This document shows, piece by piece, positions 32,082 to 44,600 of a stretch of 64,000 nucleotides of DNA. The stretch spans positions 782,001-846,000 of the forward strand of contig NC_086180.1 in assembly GCF_023053635.1 (NCBI RefSeq), in the 5' to 3' direction. How positions within the stretch are numbered: position 1 is the stretch's first letter; each line of letters opens with the position of its first letter. The notes below the pieces were generated by a model. The model was not told where the DNA came from and made no database searches. It saw only the letters and a list, made by a program, of their open reading frames with translations. This stretch comes from Elgaria multicarinata webbii. Taxonomy: Eukaryota > Chordata > Lepidosauria > Squamata > Anguidae. The translations under genes and the position numbers were made by a program.

Positions 32082-35000
32082 GTAAGTGACACCCAGACGG
32101 CTCTTGGGCACTCCACGCCCGGGTGTTGTGGTCTGTGCCACTGTCGGCAGTGGAGCTCTTGATGCAATCTGTTGCAAGGGAAGCATGCTGGTGGTCTTTA
32201 TGGGGCGATTGGGGAGGGAGGGAGGGAGGGAAGGAGGGGGAGAGAAACCATGTTTTCTTTGCTGGTCCCTTGGCATAAATCTTACGTATGCTGTAGGGTG
32301 GGCTAATTTGACTGAATTCCCCTGCAAGCCAGGCCCTTTAGGCTGAGATTAGGCACTTATTATTTCTTGGTAATTACTGCTGATAGTGTAATGAGGCATC
32401 ATCTGAGAGTGAGCTTTCCCTATTTTGGGCTCCTCTCCCCCCCACCCAGCAGCCACTTGTGCCCCCTCCCTCTTCCCCACTTTGTTTCTTCCTCCTCCTC
32501 CTCCTGGTCACACAGTGTGAAACTGGAACGGCTTATGGATGGGTCTTTGGGAGGCCGGACTTCCACCCACATTGCAGTTTGGGCACCAGCTGCAAACTCA
32601 GCAGTGGAACTCGGAACTGACCTCCCCATGAGGCCCCTCTCTGGAGGGTTGTTGTGGTTTTTTTGGTTCTTGTGTCCCTTCTCCACCCCACCTCCAGCGA
32701 GGGTCAAAGTGACACACTAGATGTTGGACTGGCCAGGCAGTGCGCTGAGAGCACCTATTACTTGGCCAAAAGCTTTTGTGACTCAGGTGCTTTGGGAGTG
32801 CTGAATGGCCATGTTTGTGTTCCCCTTCCCCTTTGCAAGCCCTGGAAGGAGTTTTGGCTTTCTGCTCCTTCAAGGTGCTCCTCGACGAAGGCATCTGCAA
32901 TTTCCAGGCGTTCCAACGATGCCTTCTTTGCTGTTGCTTCTCACTGGTGCTTCGTTGGCATGTCCCTGGCTCGTTTCAGTAGAGGCATCAAAGTGGGTCG
33001 GAGTGGGTGTCTTTGCAGCTCAGCTGGCCACCAGAAGTGCAATATGTTTTCTCCCTCGAGGCTTTGGGTGTCTGAGAAGCTTTGCTCATCTGCTTCATTG
33101 ATGTGATCCTGTAACAGTTCATTGCTTGCCCCTTTCCCTTTCCCTTTCCCTTAGAGGTGCACTGGAGGTGGCCGACAGTGACAGAACTTTACTGTTTGCT
33201 TCCTCTTAAGTAAGAGGTTGATTTGGTGGGCTGTGGGTCCGATCCAGAAAGGCTGTGCTTTAAGCAGTCCCCTCTTGAGTATGCGTCAGCTGTCAGGACT
33301 GTGGGTTTTACAGTCTCCCAGAGTCTGAGCATGTAAGGAATCCTTCCCCCGATCTACCTGCTCAAAATTAGTAAGTCTATTGCAAGGGATCAGGTCCATT
33401 GTGGGCTTATGGAAAGGTGGCCTTCCAGTACGGGTGCAGCATCTTGTCAAAGCTGCCTTCTGTGAACCCGCAGGCCTTGATGCTGGCCGGTTGGCAAAGG
33501 GGGGGCTGTGGCTCCGTGGGAGAACCCTCGCTTTGCCCACCATACAATTTATTAGATTGTAAGCCTATGCGGCAGGGTCTTGCTATTTACTGTGTAATCT
33601 GTACAGCACCATGTACATTGATGGTGCTATATAAATAAATAATAATAATAATAAATAATAACAAAGGCCCCAGGTCCAACCCCCGGCAACATCTCCAGGT
33701 AGGACTGGGAAAGGAAGATCCCTGCCTGGGACCCGGGCGAGCCACTGCCAGCCAGTGTAGACCAGGGGTAGGCAAGCCCGTGCCCTCCAGATGCTTTGGA
33801 CTACAACTGCCACGGCCTCCAGCTACTGAGCAGGTTGGCTGGGACTGATGGGAGCTGTAGTACAAAATATCTGGAGGGCACCAGGTTACTACCCCTTGTA
33901 TGGATAGTCCTGTGCTAGATATTCTGTCTCCTTGTTAGGCAGCTTTGTGTGTTCTGTCTGCCTTGTTGATGTTTGTGGAATATGTTGGCAAATGACAAAC
34001 TTAGGCCTGGTGCCCTGGCAAAGCTGGGCAGCTGGGAGAAGCGGAGGACCCGTTGGGCCATGCAGTGCCTCTGTTATGTGCCTTTCCTTTGGCCAGTGTT
34101 CTCCTTGTCTCTGCATGCGATGGTGGGGTTTTCCTCCCCCTTCCTCCGAGGCCTCACAGCCCTGCCCGACTAGAGATGTGCCGTTGAGTAGTCTGGAGTT
34201 GCTGTGTCTACCGTTGAGGACGTTTTGCTTGTGCTGAATAGCCCCTATTTGGGTCAAGAAGAAGGTCTGCGTCGCCGTCCTGCGGGCTGTGGCTTCGTTG
34301 TTTGGGCCTTCCTGCCAGAATGTGGCTTGGCCCATTGGCCCACTGAGTGGTCGGCAGCAATGGCTGTCTGCTGTTCTGAGGCGCGGCGCTGCCGCCCCCT
34401 CCGGTTTGGGTTGTCCAGGTTAGTCTGTGGCAGGGTGGATGGCTGCCCTTTCAGTGGAGGTGGAATTTGATGGCTCTTTGATGGTTTATGCTATGCAAGC
34501 CTGGAGGACCACAGAAGCCTGTTTTTCTGTGGGCTTTCAGTCTTGACTCCTGTTGTGAGGACCGGGCCCACTGGCTTGCCCCATTTGTTTCCCTTTGTGA
34601 ATCGGCTAGCCCTGACGGTTGTGTGCTATCTCCAGTATTCGAGGCAGTATGCCTGCTTGCACCAGTTGCTGGGGCACACGGGTGGGGTGGGAGGGTGCTG
34701 TTGCACCATGTCCTGCTTTGTAGGTCCCTGGCCGATGGCTGGTTGGCCCCTGTGTGAACAGAGTGCTGGGCTAGGTGGAGCCTTGGCCTGATCCAGCCTC
34801 AGGGCTCTTCTGATGTTCTTATGAGTCCTTGTTTCCTTCACCCTGCAGCCTTGCTGTGCAATCATCACCTTATCCTTTCCTTCAGGCTGGCGGGCTTCCT
34901 TGTTTCTAAAAGTCAAGCGGAATCAATGCCAGGGCAGCTTGGTCCTTCAGCTACTACCACGCCGACAACCGTTCTGGCTTATTCATCTCCAGTCTAAGAG

Positions 35001-38000
35001 CAACAGATCATCCTTGCTGCTTGGGTTGCCTTTGATGAGACAGCAGCAGCCACCCCCATTCTGTCACCGGGTGATGAGTCTGTTATTAATCCTTGAGTAA
35101 TCTGCCTCTTTGGTGAGAAGGGAATATGGCAGCACTCTGGTATTACATGACTGGGGGTGGTGGTGGGGCTGAGGCCTTTGTGCAAAAGCAGCTCAGCTTT
35201 ATTGCAGTGTGCCGCCTCCTCCTCCTGAGCCTCCTCTATTTTGGGAGCATAAGGAATGTAGGAAGCTGCCTTATACCGAGTCAGACCATTGGTCCACCCA
35301 CCTAGCTCAATATTCTTCCTCCTCCTCCTCCTCCTTTGGATCATTATACCTACAACTTGAATTGGGTATCAAGGTGCTTTAGCCTGCACTCGCAGCTCTC
35401 GTGAGGTGATGGTCGCAGGACTGGCTGTTGCATGGAAGGGTTGCCCCAGATAAATCTGCACTTTGCACTGGCAAGTGAAGGGTTGTTCCAGCTGTTGTTG
35501 TTTTGAACTGCTGGAGCTCCAAAAACGCAGCCCTGTCTCCGGGAGTGGGGAAAGGGAAAAGCTCACGATGGTGAACCAAGGTAGCAAGAGCACATTATCC
35601 TCAAGCGAAGCAGCCACACTCAAGTGGCCTGGAGCAGAGTTCCCTTTCGGTGCCTTATCATAGAATCATAGAATAGCGGAGTTGGAAGGGGCCTACAAGG
35701 CCATCGAGTCCAATCCCCTGCTCAATGCAGGAATCCACCCTAAAGCATCCCTGGCAGATGGTTGTCCAGCTGCCTCTTGAAGGCCTCTAGAGGGAGAGCC
35801 CACCACCTCCCTAGATCACTGGTTCCATTGTTGTACTGCTCTAACAGTCAGGAAGTTTTTTCTGATGTCCAGCTGGAATCTGGCTTCCTTTAACTTGAGC
35901 CCGTTATTCCGTGTTCTGCACTCTGGGAGGATCAAGAAGAGATCCTGGCCCTCCTCTGTGTGACAACCTTTGAAGTATTTGAAGAGTGCTATCCTGTCTC
36001 CCCTCAGCCTTCTCTTCTCCAGGCTCAACATGCCCAGTTCTTTCTGTCTCTCTTCATAGGGCTTTGTTTCCAGACCCCTGATCACCCTGGTTGCCCTCCT
36101 CTGAACACGCTTCAGCTTGTCTGCGTCCTTCTTGAATTGTGGAGCCCAGAACTGGACACAATACTCTAGATGAGGCCTAACCAGGGCCAAATAGAGAGGA
36201 ACCAGTACCTCACGTGATTTGGAAATCTCTGGTGCCTTCTCAGCACCGGAGACAAAAGCTTGCACGTTTCAGAAATATTTATTTGATTTTTCAAGTTTGG
36301 GGAACTGTCTGCAATGACAGCCCTGGAAAATGAAATCCCCTTGAATTGAAAGGGCAGGGTGCTCGCAGGTCTTCACTGCGAGTCAAACATCAGCATTCTG
36401 CTAGGTGAGGGCCACTTTCCGTGAGTTTACTACAACTCTTGAGGTTGCCTCCTGTACGTGGCAGTGAGTGAGTGCGTGTGCTTATGCACACATGCAAGGT
36501 GGGAAAGGAGGGAAAGGCACGCCCTGCTCCCAGGCGTCAGAATTTCAGCCCCATAACCTGAAACAGGTGAAGGTCAAGTGCACAGAGAATTCTCTCTCTC
36601 TGCTTCCAGATTTTACAGGTGCTCTGCACAAAGGGAGAGGACCAGCTGTAAAGGAGGGCCCCTGGCAAATACTTGATCTTTCCATTCCATGGATTGTTGG
36701 GAAAATCTGAAAATCCTGGTGCTTTAATTGTTACATTTACATACCCCACCTTTCTTTGTTTATCTGTCTTGAGGGATTTTTTCATTGTTGAAAAAGAAAA
36801 GCTAAATACACATAGATGAAGGCAGGCTAATAGAAGCTTGCTCGCTCTCATCCAAAGAGAGTCAAATATCTTCAAAATGCTTGAAGTTCTAGACCTCACA
36901 GACAAATTGAAAGCTATCAAATTACTGGGCCCAGATAGTATCCATCCTAGAGTCTGAAAGAACTCAAATCCAAAACGGCTGATCTTCTAACAAAACTATG
37001 TAAGATCTCCGTAAAATCAGCTTCGGTACCAGAGGACTGAAGAATGGCCAATGTAATCTGGGAAATTACAGGCCAGATAACATCTGTTCTGGGTAAATTG
37101 GTGAAAAGCATTATTGAAGATAAAATTAGTAAGCATATGGCACAACAAGTCCTCCTGAAAGGAATCAACATGGCTTCCACAAAGCCAGGTCCTGTCTCAC
37201 TAACCTTTCAATCCATGCAGCCATGGCAGCCATGTTGGTTCTGCTGGGGCAAAAAACAACGGAGTATTGTGGCACCTTGAAGACTAGAACATTTATTATA
37301 AGCTTTCAGGGACGCTGTCTGATGAACAGATGCCTCTGATGAAGTAGACAGTCCCCACAAAAAATTGTGTCAGAATAAATGTGATGATCTTTAAGATACC
37401 ACAAGACCCTTTGTCTAAACCTGTTAGAGTTCTATGTAAATGGGTTAATCCAGTAGACATTGTTTCTTCCTTGTGGTCTCTGCACATCACACACATAGGC
37501 CCTTGTGCCTGCATGGAGCTCTTTTCGGGAAACTTCTATAGCTGAGGGATTTTTGGCAGGAACCCTGCCCTGCTGTCCGAGTGTGTACGTCCCTAGTAGG
37601 CTTTTGCCTATTCCCTCAGTTCCCTTTCAGCCGCCATTGTGGTTACCCTTACAGAGAACGTCTTTCATTGTTTGTTGGTCATAGAACTGCTGAGGTGTGG
37701 TTTTTTTTCTACTTTGTCTTTCTGTTCCCTCATTTCCCCCCTTGTTACTACTGTTTATTAAAGATAAAATTAGTAAGCATATAGAAGGACAAGCCCTGCT
37801 AGGGAAAAAAATAACATGGCTTCTGCAATAAATAAAGGTAAGACCTGTCTCACTAAACTTTTAAAGTTCTTTCAAGAGTGTGAATTAACGTGTGGAAGGA
37901 TGATCCTATACATGTTGTTAACTTGGACTTTCAACTGCTTTTGACAAAGTCCCTCATCAAAAATGCCTGAGCAAATTTAGCAGTCATGGAATAAGAGGAG

Positions 38001-41000
38001 AGGTCTTCTTATGAATCAGTAACTGGTTAAAGAACAGAAAGCAGGGAGTAGGAATAAATGGTAAATTCTCACAACGGAGGGATGTAAATGGTGAGCTCCT
38101 TCAAGGATCTTCGGGTTGCAGTGGACAGTTCGATGAAAATGTTGACCCAGCGTGCAGCTGCTATGAAAAAGGCAAATTCCATGTTTGGTTTAATTAAAAA
38201 AGGAATTGAAAAGAAAATGCCAATATCATATTGCCCTTCTGCAAATCTATGACGTCGCCACACTTGGAAATGCTGCGTACCGTTCTGGTGACCATACTGA
38301 AAAAAGGATATTGTCGCGTTGGAAACGGTACAGAAAAGAGGAAGTAAAATAAGGAAAGGAATGGAGCAACTCTCCTATAAGGACACGTTACACTGTTTGG
38401 GGCATTTTGGCTTAGAAGAAAAGGCGAGTCTGGGGTTACATGATAAGAGGTGGACATGATGTGGAGAAAGTGAATAGGGAGTTGTTTTTCTCCCTCTCTC
38501 ATAATACCAGAACTTGGGGTCATCCCATGAAGCTCAATGGCGAGAGATTCAGAATAGATAATAGGGAGTGCTACTTCACATAGTGCATTGTTACTTCTCT
38601 TCCACACGATGTAGTGACGGCCACCAATTTGAACGGCTTTGAAAGGGGAATTAGACCATTTCATGGAGGACGAGGCTATCAGTGGCCAGTAGCCATGACG
38701 GCTATATGCTACTTCTAATTTGAGAGGTAGGGTGGCTCTCAGTTGCTGGGAAACGTGAGCAGGGGGATGTTGTTGCACTCATGGCCTACTTGTGAGCTTC
38801 CCAGACTTCCTTGCGGCTTGTGGTGCCTGACCTCGGCAGGGCACAGAGAGCCACCGTGGGGATGAAACGGCTTCACGTTCCCGTCTCCAGAGGTTTCTTG
38901 CTTCCCTGCTGCATCCCACAGATTGGAGTTCTCCTGGGACGTTTTCTTGCTGAGAGAAAAGGGGAGCTCCCAAAATTTTATCTCGACAGATATGACGGAA
39001 TCAGCTCCTAATACAGCAACATAATTTCAGTGGCGTCTTCATAATTTCTAATGCAATATTCAGCTCATTCACTCTGGGAGTTGGGCAGATATTATGATCA
39101 CTTAATCCGAAGGATACCTGGATAATATTCCCTGAGGAGTCTAACTCTGTTAAGAACATAAGAAGAGCCATGTTGGATCAGACCAAGGGTCCATCTAGTC
39201 CAGCACTCTGTTCACACAATGGCCAACCAGCTATCGGCCAGGGATGAACAAACAGGATACGGGTGCAACAGCACTCCCACCCATGTTCCCCAGCAACTGG
39301 TGTATATAGGCTTACCGCCTCTAATATTAGATGTAGCACATAGCCATTGGGATTAGTAGCCATTGATAGCCTTCTTATCCAGGAATTTATCCAGCCCCCA
39401 TTTAAAGCCATCCAAATCAGGGGCCATCATTACATCTTGTGGTAGCGAACTCTGTGCTCTGTGAAGAAGTCCTTCCTTTTATGTGTCCTGAATCTCCCAC
39501 CCATCAGCTTCATGGGATAATGACCCTGTTGGGTTCTAGTAATCTGAGAGAGGGAGAGAAATGCCTCCCTCTCCACATTCTCCACATCAGGCATCATTTT
39601 GTCCACCTCTATCCTGTCTCCGTGTAGCTTCCTTTTTTCCAAGCTGAACAATCCCAGCTGTTGTAATTTTCCCTCCTAGGGGACCCCCTTGATTATTTCA
39701 GTTGCCCTTTTTCCAGCTCTACAATATTTTTTTTAGATGTGGTGGCCAGAATTGTACACAGTATTCTCAGTGTGGTCGCACCATAGATTTATATGAAGGC
39801 ATTTTGTTCTCAGTCCCTTTTCTAATAATGCCTAACATGGAGTTTGCCTTCTTGACCGGCTGCTCACTAGGTTGACATTTCCACTGAGTCGTCCACCACA
39901 ACCCCAAGATCTCTTTCTTGGTCAGTAACCTCCAGCTCAGATCCCATCAGGTTGGGGTTTTTTGTCCCAACGTGCATCACTTTACACTTGCTTCTGCCGT
40001 TTGGACGCCCGCTCTCCAGCTTGGAGAGATCCTTTCAATCCTTTCTCCTCACAATCCCTTTGTGTTTTAACAGCTGTAATAGCTTGCGGTATCAGTGTTG
40101 ATGGTTGTAGGCATTGCTGCTTCTGCAGAACACAGTTCTTTGGATTCTTTAGGTGCCCTGAACTGTATTCCCCCAATTGTACCATTTATTTTATTATAAT
40201 ATCTTAACCCTGCTTTTCCATTTAAAATGCTCGGAATACTTAAAATGCTCAAGGCGGCTTACAATGAATTAAAATAACAGTAAAATGCAACTAATAGCAA
40301 ATATAAAGGACAAAAAGCAGATAAAACAATTCAGATTGAAATGCCAGGGACGTTAAAATTCAACCAATTGGTTAACACCTGCCCCCCCCCCAAGGTCTTC
40401 GCTCAGCAATGGAAGGCCTTCAGCGAGGGTCCGAGGCAGTCTCATGGGGCAGGGGGCGTTCTGGAGCCCAGGCTTGGCCACAGCGAAGGCCCTCCCAACC
40501 AAAGACAGCTGGGCTCTTAATGGGACGAAAAGGAGAGCCTCTCCCAAGGACCTTAAAGAGCCAAGAGGGTCCTATGGGTGAAGGCAGTCCTTAGGTGTCC
40601 CAGTCCAAAGCTGTTTAGGGCGCTATGATCTAAACAAAGCTGTTTAGATCATAGGCAGCACTTGAACCGAGCCTGGAAAGAACCTGGAAGCCAGTGACGC
40701 TGTTCCAGTAAGAGAGCTCTATGCTCCCAGTAGCTGGGTCCAGCCAACAGCAGAGCTCTGGTCTTCTGGACTAGCTGAAGTTTCTGAACACTTTTCAAGG
40801 GCCTTCCCAGATAGAGTTCTTTGCAGTAGTCCACTTAGTGGGTAACTAAGGTGTGTGTCACCAGAGCCAGATCTCTAAACTGGGTTGATATGCTAGCACT
40901 CCTGGCCACGGCTCTGTGTAAACCACGGGTGGGGAAATCCAGGACCTGATGAACAACTCCTCTCCCACACTAGAGGCCTTCAAGAGGCAGCTGGACAACC

Positions 41001-41597
41001 ACCTGTCAGGGGTGCTTTAGGGTGGATTCCTGCATTGAGCAGGAGGTTGGACTCGATGGCCTTAGAGGCCCCTTCCAACTCTGCTATTCTATGATTCTAT
41101 GTGCTTCCAAATGCCTGAGGGCAGAGAAGGTTCAGGTTCACGGTCTAGCTCCTTCCTATCTTTCCTCTCTCATCTCACACTATTGCCCCGCTCGTGCTCT
41201 TCGCTCCTCTGATGCCATGTTTCTCGCCTGCCCAAGGGCCTCTACTTCCCTTGCTCGGCTTCGTCCATTCTCTTCTGCTGCCCCTTACGCCTGGAACGCT
41301 CTTCCAGAACATTTGAGAACTACAAGTTCAACCGCAGCTTTTAAAGCTCAACTAAAAACTTTTCTTTTTCCTAAAGCTTTTAAAACTTGATGTTGTGCAG
41401 ACTTCTACTGTTACTTTCTACTGTTAGTTTTACCCTACCCTGTGCCTGCTTACCCTACCCTGTACCTGTTTGCATTCTCTTCCCCTCCTTATTGTTTTAC
41501 TATGATTTTATTAGATTGTAAGCCTATGTGGCAGGGTCTTGCTATTTACTGTTTTACTCTATACAGCACCATGTACACTGATGGTGCTATATAAATA

Positions 41598-41629
<32 letters not shown>

Positions 41630-44600
41630 GGTGAGCCTCGTGGGGGAGCTAATTCCAAAAGGGCCATCTCCTTGGTTGCTGCCTTCCAAGCCTCCACAAA
41701 GGGAGGCACCTGAGGAAGGCCTACAGATGCTGAACGTAGTGGGCAGGTGGGTTCATGGCGGGGGAGGCGCTCCTCAAATCTACCCTGATGCTGAGCCATG
41801 TTACCTGTGGGAATAGCTGGGAGAGACTCAGTTATACATGCCAGATCAGCCGCCTCATCCACTATTAAGTCATGAATGAGGGAGGTTGTATTTTGAACCG
41901 GTCTGGCGTTTTAGAACAGCATCTGGAGACCTGAGAGCAGACCGATAGGGCAACCATCAAATCTGTGGGTTGGGGAAGGGCTGGAGCATGCATGGCACAC
42001 AGCCGTCGACTGTCTGAGCCTTGTTCCCCGAACCTGGCTAGCCCTCCTCCCAATGCCATATCTCTGTCCGTAAACACATTAATGGGGGTGGGGTGGGGCT
42101 CAAGCCCCCCCACCTCCACTTGGTCCCATGTCCTCTCTCCTAGCACAAGATTTTAAGGGGGAAACCAGCCCAGCCCCACAAAGACCACACAATGCAAGGT
42201 CATGGCCCTTGCATTCCCCTTCTCGCCAAGCAGCACCTCCCCCTGTGTCAGATCCTGGCTGTTAAGAGCCAGACCAGGAGAACAGACACAGCAGGCTCAG
42301 GTGGACAATTGACCTGGGAGAGCCTTTCCTTCTTGTATTGGAATTATGGTTGAGCTCCCTAGGACGCAGGAGCCCTGGGCCTCCGTGGCTGGGGTTAGGA
42401 CACATCTTTTAGAACGTACGCAGTCATGGGGTAGAACCGACAGCCCTGGTGAGTGCAGGACCAAAGTGGGGATTCATTTAAGAAGACTGCAAGGCAAGAA
42501 AAAAATGCCCTCTCCTCTCTCCATCCGGCCCAGTGGTGTGCAAAATAATCTTTTCTAAGGGGTTGGGGTGTTTCTTCTCTCTCTCTCTCTCTCTCTCACG
42601 CGCACGCACACACACCCCTTTTCCAAACCAGCGTGTCTTGTGGAAGCACATGGTGCCCACCTGCCCCTCCCACTGGCCTGCATTTCCATCTTAACCAAGC
42701 AGCTGCTGGAATAACGCTCTGCAGAGGCCACACGGAGGCTTCCCCCCCCCCCCCCCCCGCCCCACTGCACTGCGTGGTGATTTCATGCCCCCTCCTCCCC
42801 TGGAACTGGTGGGCTCCTGCTGAGCAGCATGTGCTGAGCGCCTGCAATTATCTGCCTTGGGAAATTAGTTATTGATTTAAAAATAGGCGTCTTTTTTAAG
42901 CTTTCATTTCACAAATCCCGAGTTTAGGAGTGAGCGTTTTTCAGGGTACCTGCATTGCTGCATTTTCGACAAGCTTCTAACCAGCTTTATTTTAAAAACT
43001 AGTTTTAAGTTGTGTGGGTTCCCCCCCCCCACAATACCAGTACACTTGCTGTCTTTCAAAATGTTCAGTTAGTAGTTTTCTCTGCTCTCCCACCCCTTTA
43101 AAAATATTCTTGTGCACCTGCAAAGAGGACTTTTTAAAAAGCTATTCCTCACTCGCTTGTGTTTTGACCAGTTGGATGTTGTTCTTGTATTGATCGCACG
43201 GACTGTGCCCTGTATTGAGTCGTTCAAAGGTCAGTTCTGTGTTTCTCAAGGTGAACTGCACCCGCCAGAGCTTGACTGCTTATCTGTGGATGAAAGAGAA
43301 GTGAGTCAGAAGCCCCCCCCCCCCCCGCCCCGGATCTTGTCAGGGGTGGCAAATTCTTTTTCATCTCTGATTCTGATCTGTGAACAAATTAGAGGTAGAA
43401 ATGGGCTCAGGAGTGGTTGTTCTAAGAACAGAAGAAGAGTCATGCTGGATCAGTCCCGCATTCTGTTCACACAGTGGCCGAGGAGGAACACACAAGCAGG
43501 ATATGAGTGCAACAGCACCCTTCTGCCCATGTTCCTCAGCAACTGGTGTACATAGGCCTACTGCCTCTGCTACTGGAGGGAGCACAGAGCCTTCTCCTCC
43601 AGCTTCTGGGAGGTACAAAGGTTTTCCTTAGCAAGCCGCTCCATCCTCCCAGCAAAGAGTGATTGGGAGGGACGGCCCAAATAACCCATTACAAAGGGCC
43701 GTATATGTGCATTCATGTATCTTGGTATTGTACGTTTGTCATAGAATCATAGAATAGCAGAGTTGTTAGGGGCTTACAAGGCCATCGAGTCCAACCCCCT
43801 GCTCAATGCAGGAATCCACCCTAAAGCATCCCTGACAGATGGTAGCATTGTAGTGCCTTCTAAAGAAGCCTTCTAGGCTGTAGATGTATTCATACTATTT
43901 CAACCTGCTTAAACTTTGGTCCAAGGTCTCTGGCTTTTCTGTGTCCTTAAGGAGCCCTCAGATGCTATGGGAACGGTGTGCTGTATAACCTCACTAGCTA
44001 GATCCAGGCAAGCCTGACCACCGATGCAGCTGTTCCTGTGAAGTGAACAGTTGGGGACTTGGAAGCACCGTCTGGGAGGCCTTTGGGTACAGCTGGGCTG
44101 GACTAGAGCTGCAGAGGCAATAGCTGGCAACCGGGCCCTTCCGCATTTGAGGCGCACCTCCCAGCTGCACGAGTCAATCTCAGCCGCTGGACTAAGCCTG
44201 GCCTTTATTTTGGCATGTGAATCATACAAGTTGATGCTCACTTCTTGGGGCTTCAGTCGTGGGGTGTTGTTCCTGTAGCAGTCTGTCTAATAGATTTGTA
44301 GAGCTGTGATAATTGTACGTTGTATAAATTAGGGGGAGAAGCTCCCTTCAATGTCACACTAAAATTCACTGGTGACTCGGAAATGTGTTCAGAAGGCGGT
44401 GGTTCATATTACGTTAAGAGATGTTTATTCTGACGTTTCAGAGATGCACCAATTAGCTCAAAGCTCGTACGAATAAACATCTCTGACAGATAGAATACAA
44501 ACTACAGCCTTCTGAACTCATTTCCAAGTTGCCAGTGAATTTTGGTAGGAGACATTACTACAGAAATGTCTGCAGATGTTTTTCATAAATTTAAGTATGC

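Larger units (their letters stand above)
40205..41860 (-). repeat. L2-like LINE relic split by CR1 and L2 pieces
   Basis: Inverted tail at 40205-40330 (CTCAAGGCGGCTTACAATGA), a decayed coding region to about 40930, and related text again at 41631-41860. Two younger fragments lie between. Boundaries are approximate. Confidence 0.5.

Noticed and set aside
36947-37280. Overlapping small frames as a possible host gene
   Set aside because: They read degraded L3-like reverse-transcriptase text on +.
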